Source: Sebaldella sp. S0638
GTDB lineage: Bacteria; Fusobacteriota; Fusobacteriia; Fusobacteriales; Leptotrichiaceae
NCBI RefSeq assembly: GCF_024158605.1
Contig: NZ_JAMZGM010000010.1
Coordinates: forward strand, 1-64,000
DNA length: 64,000 nt
Reading direction: 5' to 3'
The position numbers were made by a program, and so were the translations under genes. Under the pieces are notes generated by a model, which made no database searches, was not told where the DNA came from, and saw only the letters and a program-made list of their open reading frames with translations. Shown here in pieces: positions 51,017 to 63,368 of the stretch; position 1 is the stretch's first letter; the number at the start of each line of letters is the position of its first letter.

Positions 51017-51331
51017 TCATTCATCCCATTCCCATGGATCTTTATCCCGGCGTTTAGCCCATTTCTCCCTTTGCTTCTGCTCTTCACTTTTTGTAAAACC
51101 CGAGGAAGAGGAATATGTTTTATTTTTTGTTGTTTTCATTGGTACAGACGGCTGTTTATAGTAGTTCTTTCTTCCTGTATTATTTTTTTCCGGGTTCTTG
51201 CTTTTGGCTTTTAAATTACCTAATAAAAATACGACTGCTATAATCCACAATATACTTATCCTTGTAAAAATACCAAGTGCAATTAATGCTATGAAAAAAA
51301 ATAATTTTTTCTTATTTATTTTCTTGTCCAT
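51017..51331 (-). CDS. Small membrane protein with charged tail (104 aa)
   Basis: Two hydrophobic segments (residues 8-24 and 28-43) form a hairpin in the membrane, followed by a Lys/Ser/Asn-rich cytoplasmic or periplasmic tail ending in 'WAKRRDKDPWEWDE'. A basic N-terminus suggests a cytoplasmic start. No family is recognised. It is divergent from ligA with about 260 bases between. Confidence 0.55.
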   Translation of the reverse strand: MDKKINKKKLFFFIALIALGIFTRISILWIIAVVFLLGNLKAKSKNPEKNNTGRKNYYKQPSVPMKTTKNKTYSSSSGFTKSEEQKQREKWAKRRDKDPWEWDE

Positions 51332-51498
51332 AATCCTCCTTTAGTGATCTGTTATTTAGTCTATTGTACTTTTTTATTAATAGTACACTTTATTTTACCA
51401 TATTCTTTAGTTATCATGGTAATTTGCTGATTTTTCCATTTTTTTATCTGCGTTATCTGCTTAATTTTACACATTTTTCATTTACTATAATTATACTA

Positions 51499-51513
51499 TA
51501 CAGTCAAACTGTA
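51499..51513. promoter_or_regulatory. Palindromic operator candidate upstream of ligA
   Basis: TACAGT-CAA-ACTGTA is a perfect 6-bp inverted repeat about 80 bases ahead of ligA, close to AT-rich promoter-like text. The regulator is unknown. Confidence 0.4.
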
Positions 51514-51566
51514 ATATATAAATAAAATATTTTCCTTTAAAGAAAAAATATAGTAGAATATAGTAA

Positions 51567-53603
<2,037 letters not shown>

Positions 53604-53615
53604 AATAATTTCAGG

Positions 53616-53643
53616 GCTGTATCATTTTTGATACAGCTTTTCG
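53616..53643 (+). terminator. Terminator of ligA
   Basis: Perfect 9-bp stem GCTGTATCA/TGATACAGC with a 4-base loop followed by TTTTC. Confidence 0.8.
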
Positions 53644-53782
53644 ATTCTCTTAAATAAAATAAAAGTTTTATATTGAAATATATAAAAACACTATAAAACC
53701 CGAAATATCTTAAAATTATATAGCTACTCCCAGATATTTTTCTGTCTTTCATAATATACATAAGTCTAATTAGCTGTAAATG
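53644..53782. other. Intergenic region ahead of guaD
   Basis: AT-rich. It was inspected for a purine riboswitch because of the gene that follows; the conserved TATA and GTCTACC-type loops are not present. No gene seen. Confidence 0.4.
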
Positions 53783-53810
53783 TTGACTTTTTCTAAATTT
53801 GTTATATAAT
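53783..53810 (+). promoter_or_regulatory. Promoter of guaD
   Basis: TTGACT (53783-53788) and TATAAT (53805-53810) with a 16-base spacer. The leader of about 90 bases contains a small CTGA/TCAG hairpin. Confidence 0.65.
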
Positions 53811-53908
53811 TAGGTGTTTGGTAGTAACTCTGATTTTTCAGATTCTTTATATATTTACTTTAAAAATTTGTAACTAAAAAAATCATAAACTTACTATGGA
53901 GGTTTTTT

Positions 53909-55192
53909 ATGATAAAAGAAATAAAAATATACAAAGGCGACATCATATTTTGTGCGTCCCCTGATAAATTTACAACATTGGAAAACGGATACATTATAAC
54001 AGAAAATAATAAAATTAAGAAAACTGTTTGTGAACTTCCTTCTGAATATTCTGACTGCGAAATTTTAGATTTTTCAGGAAATCTTATTATTCCCGGATTT
54101 GTAGACATCCATCTTCATGCACCGCAGTTTGAAAATCTGGGACTGGGCTATGATAATGAGCTTCTTCCGTGGCTTGAAAACTATACATTTCCTGAAGAAG
54201 CCAAATTCAGTGATACTGAATATGCAAAAATTATCTATTCAAAGTTCATAAAAGCATTATATACACACGGGACAACAAGAAGCGTAGTTTTTTCTTCGCT
54301 TCATCTGGAATCCACAGAAATACTGGCAGATTTATTCCTTGAATCAGGTCTCGGAGCATATGTGGGCAAGGTAAACATGGACAGAAATTCTCCGGAATTC
54401 CTTACCGAAAATTACGAAAAATCTCTTGAAGAGACGGAATATTTTATAAAAAAATACAATAGCCCTGACAGTCTTGTCAAACCAATAATTACACCAAGAT
54501 TTGTTCCCACGTGTACTCCGGAATTAATGGAAGGTTTATCAAAACTCTCTGAAAAATACAACATTCCGGTTCAGTCACATTTGTCGGAAAATCTGTCAGA
54601 AATTGAATGGGTAAAGGAGTTACACAAAGAGATAGGAAGTTACGCAAAAGTTTATGATCATTATAAAATGTTTGGAGACAGACCTACGATAATGGCTCAC
54701 TGCATACATAATACCAGTGATGAAATAAAATTAATGCAGGAAAAAGGAGTCTTTGTGGCTCACTGCCCTACTTCAAATTTTAATCTTTCCAGCGGAATAG
54801 CTCCTGTTAGAAAGTTTCTGGACAGCAGTGTAAAAGTAGGAATAGGAACAGATATAGCCGGAGGTCATACTGTGTCTATGCCGGAAACAATTGTTGCTGC
54901 TATACACGCTTCAAAAATGTACAATGTCTACGTCGACAGGTCTTTTCATTCCCTGAGTATATCAGAAGCCTTTTTTCTGGCTACAAAGGGTGGAGGAGAA
55001 TTTTTCGGAAAAGTGGGAAGCTTTGAAAAAGACTATGAATTCGACGCTTTGATTGTTAATGATACTGAATTAAACGGAAACAGCAGAAAAAACCTTCAGG
55101 ACAGACTTGAAAAATATATTTATTTTGGTACAAAAGAAGATATCAAAAAAGTGTTTGTTTCAGGAAAAGAAATAAACCGAAACAGATTTTAA
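53909..55192 (+). CDS. guaD: Guanine deaminase
   Basis: This amidohydrolase converts guanine to xanthine. The metal site begins 'PGFVDIHLHAPQF' near residue 70, followed by guanine deaminase segments 'ETEYFIKKYN', 'SHLSENLSEI', the metal-binding His in 'MAHCIHN' near 272 and the 'GIGTDIAGGHTVSMPE' near 315 with the catalytic Asp. At 427 residues it matches the family. It stands alone between terminators, with GGAGG ahead of ATG 53909. Xanthine permease-like UraA at 39.7 kb may supply substrates. Confidence 0.88.
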   Translation: MIKEIKIYKGDIIFCASPDKFTTLENGYIITENNKIKKTVCELPSEYSDCEILDFSGNLIIPGFVDIHLHAPQFENLGLGYDNELLPWLENYTFPEEAKFSDTEYAKIIYSKFIKALYTHGTTRSVVFSSLHLESTEILADLFLESGLGAYVGKVNMDRNSPEFLTENYEKSLEETEYFIKKYNSPDSLVKPIITPRFVPTCTPELMEGLSKLSEKYNIPVQSHLSENLSEIEWVKELHKEIGSYAKVYDHYKMFGDRPTIMAHCIHNTSDEIKLMQEKGVFVAHCPTSNFNLSSGIAPVRKFLDSSVKVGIGTDIAGGHTVSMPETIVAAIHASKMYNVYVDRSFHSLSISEAFFLATKGGGEFFGKVGSFEKDYEFDALIVNDTELNGNSRKNLQDRLEKYIYFGTKEDIKKVFVSGKEINRNRF

Positions 55193-55201
55193 CCATAAAA
55201 A

Positions 55202-55259
55202 AACTGTCTCGGCTCTCGGTGTAAAATTGTACCCCGACAGCTCGGACAGTTCTTTTTAT
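55202..55259. terminator. Bidirectional terminator between guaD and hmuF
   Basis: An outer AACTGTC/GACAGTT stem with an inner TCGG-rich element and T runs on both strands serves the convergent genes. Confidence 0.75.
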
Positions 55260-55306
55260 ATATTCTTCTAAGAAAGTATGAATACTTCTAGTGTTTATTA
55301 TGGATA

Positions 55307-55807
55307 TCAGTCCAGTTTTCCGAAAATTTCTTTTGCTGCGGCAAAATCTGCCTCATTTGGATGTTTTGCTGCCTCTGCCCATCTTGCTTCTCTTTCAGGC
55401 GTCGGAGCATGAGGACCGTTTGATCCCATTTTTCTCATTGTTTCTATAATTCTAGGGTCTATTGCACCTTGACATATAAATTCCGCAATTACTGTATTAT
55501 TATTTACTCTTAATGCATCGCTTATTTTTTCCACACATTTTTGTGCATGTTCAGAATCAGGATAAGCTCCTAAAGTTCCAAATGTTCCTACTTTTTTATC
55601 TTTCAGAGATTCCATGAATTTTTTTGCTTCTTCATTTGCCTCTCCTTTATCTACCCAGTATCCTACGAATATTCTGTCATATCCTTCTGCCCCGTTTACA
55701 TTTTTTATGTCCATTATTTCTTTTTCACCGCTTACAGCTTCAAATACAGCTTCTGCTACTTTTTTAGTGTTCCCCGTTAATGTTGAATATGTTACAAGTG
55801 TTTTCAT
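55307..55807 (-). CDS. hmuF: Flavodoxin-family protein of heme degradation (HmuF-like)
   Basis: The N-terminal FMN-binding loop 'TYSTLTGNTKKVAEAV' (residues 6-21) and the alpha-beta pattern are those of a flavodoxin, with a longer C-terminal helical part. It is the last gene of the heme operon. ATG 55807 lies nine bases after GGAGG, where the radical SAM gene ends. In Fusobacterium a flavodoxin encoded at the same place (HmuF) has been shown to bind heme and reduce anaerobilin, so the same role is likely. Length is 166 residues. Confidence 0.8.
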   Translation of the reverse strand: MKTLVTYSTLTGNTKKVAEAVFEAVSGEKEIMDIKNVNGAEGYDRIFVGYWVDKGEANEEAKKFMESLKDKKVGTFGTLGAYPDSEHAQKCVEKISDALRVNNNTVIAEFICQGAIDPRIIETMRKMGSNGPHAPTPEREARWAEAAKHPNEADFAAAKEIFGKLD

Positions 55808-55808
55808 T

Positions 55809-57056
55809 CTATTCATCCTCCAAACTAATTGAAATTACTTCACGCCCGATCGTATTACCCCAAAATAACCCGTCACCTTTTAATTCTATATAATCTTTGT
55901 TTACAGTCATTAATTCCTTATTTTTCAAATCTTCAAGCAATTTATGAATTTTATCAAATGTACCATTAGATACGAATTTCTTTATGTCATCAAAATATAC
56001 CTTCGGATACTGAAATAACCCGCTTAAATCTTTTATTTTCTGTTCTTCGTCACTGCTGTATGAAAAGAACTGTCTTTCATAATTCATTCTGAACATATCA
56101 TAATTCCCCAGTTTTCCTCCGGCCCCAAGTCCTATAGGAAGAATGTCTGTTCCTTTATTAGACAGAGTAATATACTTATATTTATCTCTGCCTTTTCTAT
56201 TTATTTTGGTAATCTCCAGTATTTCATAGTTTCCTGTATCCAGAAGCGTGTTCATAAATGTATTATGCAGTTTTCTATCTGTTTCAAGTTTATAATCCAG
56301 ATGAAACACATCATCTTTAATATCCTTCGACATTTGAGAACCGTCATGAATCATCAGCGAATAAAAACTTGAGCTGTCTATATCCAGACTATGTACAATT
56401 TCTGCATCTTCTTTTACTTCTTCCGGAGTCTGGTCAGGATAATTATAAATAATATCCACACAGACAAGTCCTTTAAATTTTGTTTTTATTTCTTTCAGTC
56501 TGTTTACCACTGTTTCTTTATCATAAGTTCTGTTTAATATTTTTCTTCCCCTGTCGGAAAAAGTCTGAATACCAATACTTAATCTGTTTACCCCGAGTCT
56601 CTCCATTACTTCCAGTTTCTCGTCAGTAAGATTGTGAATTGTTGTTTCAAAAGTAAATTCACAGTTATCTTTCAAAGTAAAATTTTTATTTATTGATTCG
56701 AGTATTCTTTCAAGCTGTCCTGCTTTGAAAATAGTGGGTGTTCCCCCGCCAAAATATACTACTTCCAGTTTCTTATGTTTCATATAATTAGTCGCACCAT
56801 ATTTTTCAAATTCGCTTATCAGAAAATCCGTGTACTCCTCAAGGTCATTATCCAGCTGTTTTCTGTTCAAATTACAGAATGAACAGATTTTATCACAAAA
56901 AGGAGTGTGAATATACAAAATTCCTGTTTCATTTTTTGGTTCTGAATCAAAAAGAACTTTCACCTCATCCGGAGCTACCATTCTTTTTGAAGCCTTAAAT
57001 TTCGTCCCAATGATTGATTTTACATCATGATGTGACTTAAAACGCTTTTCAAACAT
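55809..57056 (-). CDS. hutW: Heme-degrading radical SAM methyltransferase (HutW/ChuW/HmuW type)
   Basis: Opens the heme ring without oxygen, releasing iron and producing anaerobilin. The radical SAM signature 'CDKICSFC' (CxxxCxxC) is near residue 53, 'YFGGGTPTIF' near 100, and HemN-like segments follow to residue about 370. The 415 residues match the ChuW/HutW family, not the coproporphyrinogen oxidase HemN, judging from the context of heme uptake genes and the altered substrate loop. It is spaced 30 bases from hugZ, with hmuF starting directly at its stop codon. Confidence 0.85.
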   Translation of the reverse strand: MFEKRFKSHHDVKSIIGTKFKASKRMVAPDEVKVLFDSEPKNETGILYIHTPFCDKICSFCNLNRKQLDNDLEEYTDFLISEFEKYGATNYMKHKKLEVVYFGGGTPTIFKAGQLERILESINKNFTLKDNCEFTFETTIHNLTDEKLEVMERLGVNRLSIGIQTFSDRGRKILNRTYDKETVVNRLKEIKTKFKGLVCVDIIYNYPDQTPEEVKEDAEIVHSLDIDSSSFYSLMIHDGSQMSKDIKDDVFHLDYKLETDRKLHNTFMNTLLDTGNYEILEITKINRKGRDKYKYITLSNKGTDILPIGLGAGGKLGNYDMFRMNYERQFFSYSSDEEQKIKDLSGLFQYPKVYFDDIKKFVSNGTFDKIHKLLEDLKNKELMTVNKDYIELKGDGLFWGNTIGREVISISLEDE

Positions 57057-57086
57057 ATTTTTCCTTTCTCTCTATCTTCATCTGCT

Positions 57087-57836
57087 TTATTTCATATTTT
57101 CATGTCCTCTGCCAAGTTTATCCGAAGTAAGCTGTTCCATTTCACCGTTTTCAGATATTGTATATGCCTGTCCGAATCCTTTTACAAAGCTTCCTTCAAG
57201 AAGTACCAGTTCCACAAGATGAAAATCAGTCATATCTCTCATTACCTTCATTGTACTTCCTGCTTTTTCTTCAAAAGCATCCATTATTTCCCCGAATTTT
57301 TCATCTCTTTCAAGGAAAACAGCACGGGCATTGAATCTCACACGTTGTCTTGCAGTAATGGCTTTGGCTTTTGCCTCATCTTCCAAAAATAAAAGTTCAA
57401 GTTTTCCGTTACTTCTCAAATTATCATAGTGTGCACCTATTTTACTGATATAAATATAATTCTTATCTTCATGTCTTAAGTAAGGAGCATATGTTACATT
57501 CGGATTATTTTCCGCATTTACAGTCCCTAATACTACAGAACCAAACTCAGAAATAAATTTTACTGCCTCATTTACTGTTTTTTTTTCTTCCCCCAAAGCC
57601 GCTCTGGCTGTTTTTAACATACTTATTAATTCAATTCTCACTTCGGCAAGTTCTGTATCTTTAGTAAAAGGTACAAAAACCTCCTCAGCTTCATTAACCA
57701 GAATTTTCATTCCTTTATTATCTACATCAAGCATTTTTGCATTATTTACATTTTCTTTTCCGTTATGGTGTCTTACCAGAACCATAAGAGCATCCATATG
57801 ATCTTCATTCATATGATTTATTATTGAATTTTTCAT
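57087..57836 (-). CDS. hugZ: HugZ/HutZ family heme utilization protein
   Basis: HugZ/HutZ proteins bind or degrade heme in a split-barrel FMN-binding-like fold. The N-terminal DUF2470-type segment opens 'IINHMNEDHMDALMVLVRHHNG' (heme-ligating histidine region; here shortened), and the split barrel starts near residue 80 with 'EFGSVVLGTVNAENNPNVTYAPYL' in its first strand. Length 249, typical. It stands between tonB and the heme-cleaving radical SAM gene, so it may hold or shuttle heme for HutW. Confidence 0.85.
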   Translation of the reverse strand: MKNSIINHMNEDHMDALMVLVRHHNGKENVNNAKMLDVDNKGMKILVNEAEEVFVPFTKDTELAEVRIELISMLKTARAALGEEKKTVNEAVKFISEFGSVVLGTVNAENNPNVTYAPYLRHEDKNYIYISKIGAHYDNLRSNGKLELLFLEDEAKAKAITARQRVRFNARAVFLERDEKFGEIMDAFEEKAGSTMKVMRDMTDFHLVELVLLEGSFVKGFGQAYTISENGEMEQLTSDKLGRGHENMK

Positions 57837-57851
57837 TTTATCACTCCTGTT

Positions 57852-58646
<795 letters not shown>

Positions 58647-58655
58647 TTTATACCT

Positions 58656-59528
58656 CTACTTTAAATTTTTGATTTCTTCATACAGGTTCATAGTTTCATC
58701 CACTATTCTGGGCGAACCTCTAAGCAGAGCCTGTGAGTTTACTTTTATTATGTTTTTATTCTTTACTGCATTTATATCTTTTAACTGAGGATTGGCAACC
58801 AGTATTTCATCTTCACTGTTCACTCCCAGTCCTATAAGAAGAAAATCAGGATTTTCATCTATAATATATTCCGGAGTAAGTATTGGTCTTTCTCCGCTTA
58901 CTTTATCCGTTAGATTTTCCACACCATAAAGTTTCAAAACTTCTCCGGGCAGTGATTTATCACCAAAAGCCATCATAGGCGACGACGAGTAAATAAAAGC
59001 TCCTTTTTTATTAAGAGGTTCTGATTTTTTTATTTCTTCTAGTTTCCCCTTTTTTTCTGCAATTATTTTCTGTGCTTCTTCTTCTTTGCCGATTAATTTT
59101 GCCACTTCAAGAAAATTATTAAATATATCATCAAAGCTGTTTGCCGGGAATGATGCGGTTTTTATCCCGTGCGGCTCTAGATCTTTAGCCAGTCCTGTGG
59201 AATGTATACTCAACACCACTAAATCAGGTGAGAAAGATATTATTTTCTCCAATGACGGCTTTGCCAAAGTTCCCACATCAGGAAGATCCTTTGTCTTATC
59301 CTCAGGCCATATTCCAGTAGTCTGTGAATGTGCCACTGCCACTATCTTATCTTCTGCCCCTAAAAGGTACAGCATTTCTACTACTGCCGGATCCAGCACA
59401 ACTATTTTTTTATATACTGTAGTTTCTTTTGCAGCTTCTTCTTTTGTTCCTGATTCTTTTCCGCAGGAAATTAGTCCCAGTGTTCCCAAAACTACAATAA
59501 GAAACATTATTACTCTCTTTTTGTACAT
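58656..59528 (-). CDS. hmuT: Heme ABC transporter periplasmic binding lipoprotein (HmuT-like)
   Basis: A lipoprotein signal (MYKKRVIMFLIVVLGTLGLIS, cysteine at residue 22) leads a two-lobe type III binding protein with 'VVLDPAVVEMLYLLGAEDKIV' near residue 44 and 'SFSPDLVVLS' near 98, as in cluster 8 heme/siderophore binding proteins. At 290 residues it is complete. Its position among permease, ATPase and heme-degradation genes favours heme over siderophores. It lies 54 bases downstream of hmuV on the transcribed strand and 10 upstream of tonB. Confidence 0.88.
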   Translation of the reverse strand: MYKKRVIMFLIVVLGTLGLISCGKESGTKEEAAKETTVYKKIVVLDPAVVEMLYLLGAEDKIVAVAHSQTTGIWPEDKTKDLPDVGTLAKPSLEKIISFSPDLVVLSIHSTGLAKDLEPHGIKTASFPANSFDDIFNNFLEVAKLIGKEEEAQKIIAEKKGKLEEIKKSEPLNKKGAFIYSSSPMMAFGDKSLPGEVLKLYGVENLTDKVSGERPILTPEYIIDENPDFLLIGLGVNSEDEILVANPQLKDINAVKNKNIIKVNSQALLRGSPRIVDETMNLYEEIKNLK

Positions 59529-59582
59529 CTCTTCCTCCTTTTTCTATTCCGATGCTATATCATTATCAGATATAACACCGAT

Positions 59583-60362
59583 TTATAACTTATGCGGTAA
59601 TACATAAGGATAATCCCCGTTATTTACTATTTCACATTTGAAACCGTATATTTCCTCCAATACCTCTGATGTAAAAAGTTCTGTTGGAGTTCCTGTATAT
59701 CTTACTTTGCCGTCTTTTAAAAATATAATATTATCACAGTACATTGCCGCAAGATTAAGATCATGAAGTACCATTACACCAGTGAGCTTTCCCTCTTTTA
59801 CAAAATGGGAGGTAAGTCTCATTATCTCAAGGGCATAATTAATGTCAAGAGCTGATGTAGGCTCATCCAGAAGCAGAATTTCCGGCTCCTGAACCAATGC
59901 TCTTGCCAGAAGAACTCTTTGGAATTCTCCTCCTGACAATGAAAATGCAGACCTGTTTCTGAATTTTTCCAGTTTAAGTATTCTTATTACGTCGTTTACT
60001 ATTTTATTATCCTTTTCCTCAAAGCCTGCCCAGCTGTTTTTCATATGTGCTACTCTGCCCATATAAATAACATCTTCCACTGTAAGCGGCATGGAAAGAG
60101 ACGATTTCTGCGGTACAAACCCCAGTGTTTTTGCCAGTTCTTTCTGCTTGTATTCTTTTATATTTTTATCTTTAATTTCTATAATGCCGTTTTCCGGCTG
60201 TAAATATCTCAGTATATTCTTAAGAAGCGTCGACTTTCCGCAGCCGTTAGGGCCGAGAATTCCGGTAAACTCTCCTTTTTTTATATCAATGTTTATGTCA
60301 TTCAGAATGCTGTTATTATTATAGCTGAATGACAGCTTATCCACTCTTATATTGTGTTTCAC
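59583..60362 (-). CDS. hmuV: Heme ABC transporter ATPase (HmuV-like)
   Basis: Energises heme import across the inner membrane. Walker A 'GPNGCGKST' is at residues 37-45, signature 'LSGGEFQRVLLARAL' near 143, Walker B 'EILLLDEPTSALD' near 162 and the H-loop 'MVLHDLNLAA' near 200. At 259 residues it fits the FepC/BtuD-type subfamily. It starts about three bases from the stop of hmuU and its product forms the cytoplasmic part of the transporter. Confidence 0.92.
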   Translation of the reverse strand: MKHNIRVDKLSFSYNNNSILNDINIDIKKGEFTGILGPNGCGKSTLLKNILRYLQPENGIIEIKDKNIKEYKQKELAKTLGFVPQKSSLSMPLTVEDVIYMGRVAHMKNSWAGFEEKDNKIVNDVIRILKLEKFRNRSAFSLSGGEFQRVLLARALVQEPEILLLDEPTSALDINYALEIMRLTSHFVKEGKLTGVMVLHDLNLAAMYCDNIIFLKDGKVRYTGTPTELFTSEVLEEIYGFKCEIVNNGDYPYVLPHKL

Positions 60363-60365
60363 TTT

Positions 60366-61361
60366 TTATCCTCCCTTTTTACTTCTCATAGCAAGATATA
60401 AAAAGAACGGTGCGCCGAAAAACGACGTAACGACTCCGATTGGTACTTCCACAGGTGCAATTATGGTTCTTCCAATAGTATCACAAAAAAGCAGAAAAAC
60501 TCCGCCTCCCAGGGAAGCAAGGGGTATCAGCTTTGTATTGCTGCTGCTCTTAGTTAAAAGTCTCATCGTATGCGGAACTATTAACCCCACGAAACCTATC
60601 ATTCCTGTAAATGCTACAGAAAATCCCACAATTAACGAAGAAACTATCAGCATTCTTTTTTTCAGTTTTTCCACATTTACTCCCAAGGCATGCGCTTCTT
60701 CATCTCCGCTGAGAAGCAGATCCAGCTCATGTCTTTTGGCAAAGAAATAAAATACGGATACCATCAGAGGAAACAGCAGAATTACTATTTTCGACCATGA
60801 AGCCGATCCCAGATATCCCATCATCCATGTTACTATCTTAAATGAATTCTCTCCTATAAGGTACATTGCAAAAGATGTAAAGGCTCCCAGAAAAGACGAT
60901 ATTGCAATTCCGATTATCAGAAGTGTCGTAATATCAGACTTATTTCCGGATTTTGATAATTTGAAAATGATAAGAGAAACTACCACAGATGTTACAAAAG
61001 CCAAAACACCATACATAATATCAGGCAAATTAAAGACAAAGGCTAGTACCGCCCCGAAAGTGGCACTAGCTGCTATACCTATTATATAAGGATCCGCAAG
61101 AGGATTTTGAAAAACTGTCTGTACTACTGTTCCCGAACTGGATAACAGCATTCCTATAAGTACAGCCATCAAAATCCTTGGAAGCCTTACATTTACCAGT
61201 ATTGTCTTCATTGATTCACTTAAGTCTCCCCCCATTCCCAGAAAGTATTTCACGATTCCTGTTTTTGGAATCAGAACACTTCCTGTGGAAAGAGAAAATA
61301 TAGAAATCATAAACAACAGAACTATCAAGATAACATAAATCTTTCTAGTACTAGAATGCAT
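60366..61361 (-). CDS. hmuU: Heme ABC transporter permease (HmuU-like, FecCD family)
   Basis: The inner membrane channel of a type II importer. About nine to ten hydrophobic segments and the FecCD patterns 'RLPRILMAVLIGMLLSSSG' near residue 57, 'PLADPYIIGIAASATFGA' near 85 and 'GFVGLIVPHTMRLL' near 253 with the cytoplasmic coupling element are visible. It is 331 residues. Its start overlaps the last codons of the receptor gene by about ten bases, so the two are translationally coupled. Confidence 0.92.
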   Translation of the reverse strand: MHSSTRKIYVILIVLLFMISIFSLSTGSVLIPKTGIVKYFLGMGGDLSESMKTILVNVRLPRILMAVLIGMLLSSSGTVVQTVFQNPLADPYIIGIAASATFGAVLAFVFNLPDIMYGVLAFVTSVVVSLIIFKLSKSGNKSDITTLLIIGIAISSFLGAFTSFAMYLIGENSFKIVTWMMGYLGSASWSKIVILLFPLMVSVFYFFAKRHELDLLLSGDEEAHALGVNVEKLKKRMLIVSSLIVGFSVAFTGMIGFVGLIVPHTMRLLTKSSSNTKLIPLASLGGGVFLLFCDTIGRTIIAPVEVPIGVVTSFFGAPFFLYLAMRSKKGG

Positions 61362-63345
61362 ATCTCACTCCTACATAATAATTGATCTCGTCTGCCGGTT
61401 TGTACTCAGTTACACCTGTGCTTGTACTAGTACTTTGGTATGTATTATACTTTTCATTGAAAAGATTGTTTACTCCGGCTATAATTCCGATTCCGTTTTC
61501 AAAGTCATAACTTACTACGAAATCTGTAGTGCTGTACGCATCTATTCTTTTTCCTGCAGCATCTTCTGCTTTTCCGTAGTAGTTAAAGTTTAATCCGGCA
61601 TTTAGATTTTTGATAATTTCATATTTTACTCCTATAGTAGCTTTCATATCTGAAACATAAGGAATATTTTGTCCTTTTTTGCTTCCAGAAGTTATTTCAG
61701 CATCTATATAAGCTATTGATTCATTTATCGTAACAGGCCCGAAGTACTGCTCTGCAAATGCTTCGATTCCGTATCTTTCTGTTTCGTCAAGGTTATAGAA
61801 TTCCCATCCTACACCATGTCCGCTTGTGAATACCTGCGAAATTTCATCTTTTGTTTTTGTATAGAATCCTGTTAATGAAACATATGAACCAAATACCACA
61901 TCTTTCATACCTATTTCATATGTATCATAAGTTTCAGATTTCAGATCATTTAAGTAATATCCTGTTAAAGGATTTTTGTTTGTAAGCTGTGTCGGCGTAG
62001 GTGACAGGAATCCATGCTCATATCTTGCATATACGTTTCCTGTACCTCTGTACAGATAATTCAAAGCTAATTCCCATGCACTGTTACTGTCATTATCATC
62101 TTTGTTAAGCGAATAAGTACCGTCTGATCTGTCTATGCTGTATTTAGCCCATTCTTCTCTGAATCCTGCGATGATCTGTAAGTTATCCAGAATATTATGC
62201 TTTTCTAAGATGTACACACTGTTTGTCACTTTTCCAAGATCTACGTCTGTTTTACTCATTGTTGCACCTGATGCAAGTATCGAGTGGCTTTGTCTTTTCA
62301 TATCATTGTCTAAGTAGTTATATCCTACGATTAATTCCCCTCTTGAGTAATTATATTTACCTTTTAGGTTTATACCGAATTTCTCGTCATCAAATAATCC
62401 GTTTGAAGTATAAGATATTGATCCCATTTTAGCATTCTGTTTTGTCTTAGTTTCATCTTCCTGCCAGTATGCAGTAGCATCGATTCTAAGATTATCAAGT
62501 ACATTTATTCCATAATCAAGTACGAATTCTGTTCTTGTTTCATCATAATCTGTAAGTGATGAACCTGACTGCTGTCTGTCCTGATCCATCTGAGCCTGCG
62601 TAAGAGACCCTACTGATGTTCCGTCTTCTGTAAATCTGCTTCCTTTGAATGTTAATGTCTGTCTGTCAGTAATGTCATATCTGATTCCTGCTGCCCAGTA
62701 GTCATTTCTGAATTCTTCCTTGTCTCTGTATCCGTGTGAATCTCTTCCGCTGTAGTCAAAGTTCAGGTATAACTGGTCATTTACTTTGAATCCCAGATAA
62801 GCATTAGCATTCTTATCATAGTGAGAACCATATTCCGCACCTATTTTCCCGCCTGTTTCAGTAGGTTTTTTAGTAATGATATTTACTACTCCCCCTACAG
62901 TTCCGTTTCCGTAAAGTACAGCTCCTCCTCCGGGAATTATTTCTATTCTTTCAATGTTAGATACTGCTATTGTATTAATAGGAGTAACTCCGTGAGAAGT
63001 ATCAAGAAGATTCATCATTACCCCGTCCACAAGTACCTTTACTTTTGATACGGCTTTATCTCCCTGACCTCTTATGTCTATACTTGCTCCCCCGCCGGCA
63101 TCTACGAATGTAACACCCGGTGCGTCGCTAAGAACTTCCTGAAGGTTCTTATACCCTTTCTTCTCTATATCATCTTTTGAAATTACAGTAACATTTTTTA
63201 CCTGTTCCTTTACTGTACTTTCAAAACCTGTAGTTGTTGTTATATTTTCGTCCAGCCTGATTTCACCTGTAACGACAACATCTTCGTTAGCATTTGCAAG
63301 TAAAGCAATAGCCAATAAACTTAAAATTGCAATTTTCTTAAACAT
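61351..63345 (-). CDS. TonB-dependent outer membrane receptor, probably for heme
   Basis: A signal peptide (MFKKIAILSLLAIALLANA) is followed by a TonB box-like 'EDVVVTGEI' (residues 21-29), a plug domain ('KGYKNLQEVLSDAPGVTFVDAG' near 62) and a 22-strand barrel ending with 'YYVGVRYAF', the terminal aromatic of outer membrane proteins. At 664 residues it is a normal-size receptor. Lack of the 'NPNL'/'FRAP' heme receptor motifs by eye leaves the ligand open; the surrounding genes for heme import and breakdown make heme likely. Confidence 0.85.
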   Translation of the reverse strand: MFKKIAILSLLAIALLANANEDVVVTGEIRLDENITTTTGFESTVKEQVKNVTVISKDDIEKKGYKNLQEVLSDAPGVTFVDAGGGASIDIRGQGDKAVSKVKVLVDGVMMNLLDTSHGVTPINTIAVSNIERIEIIPGGGAVLYGNGTVGGVVNIITKKPTETGGKIGAEYGSHYDKNANAYLGFKVNDQLYLNFDYSGRDSHGYRDKEEFRNDYWAAGIRYDITDRQTLTFKGSRFTEDGTSVGSLTQAQMDQDRQQSGSSLTDYDETRTEFVLDYGINVLDNLRIDATAYWQEDETKTKQNAKMGSISYTSNGLFDDEKFGINLKGKYNYSRGELIVGYNYLDNDMKRQSHSILASGATMSKTDVDLGKVTNSVYILEKHNILDNLQIIAGFREEWAKYSIDRSDGTYSLNKDDNDSNSAWELALNYLYRGTGNVYARYEHGFLSPTPTQLTNKNPLTGYYLNDLKSETYDTYEIGMKDVVFGSYVSLTGFYTKTKDEISQVFTSGHGVGWEFYNLDETERYGIEAFAEQYFGPVTINESIAYIDAEITSGSKKGQNIPYVSDMKATIGVKYEIIKNLNAGLNFNYYGKAEDAAGKRIDAYSTTDFVVSYDFENGIGIIAGVNNLFNEKYNTYQSTSTSTGVTEYKPADEINYYVGVRYAF

Positions 63346-63368
63346 TTTTCCTCCTATATAAATTTTTA

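Noticed and set aside
53644-53908. Possible guanine riboswitch ahead of guaD
   Set aside because: The conserved loops and the pairing pattern of the purine aptamer could not be found on the plus strand.
59086-59607. 173-codon frame opposite the HmuT-like gene
   Set aside because: The minus-strand lipoprotein gene explains this segment; the plus frame has no ribosome site.
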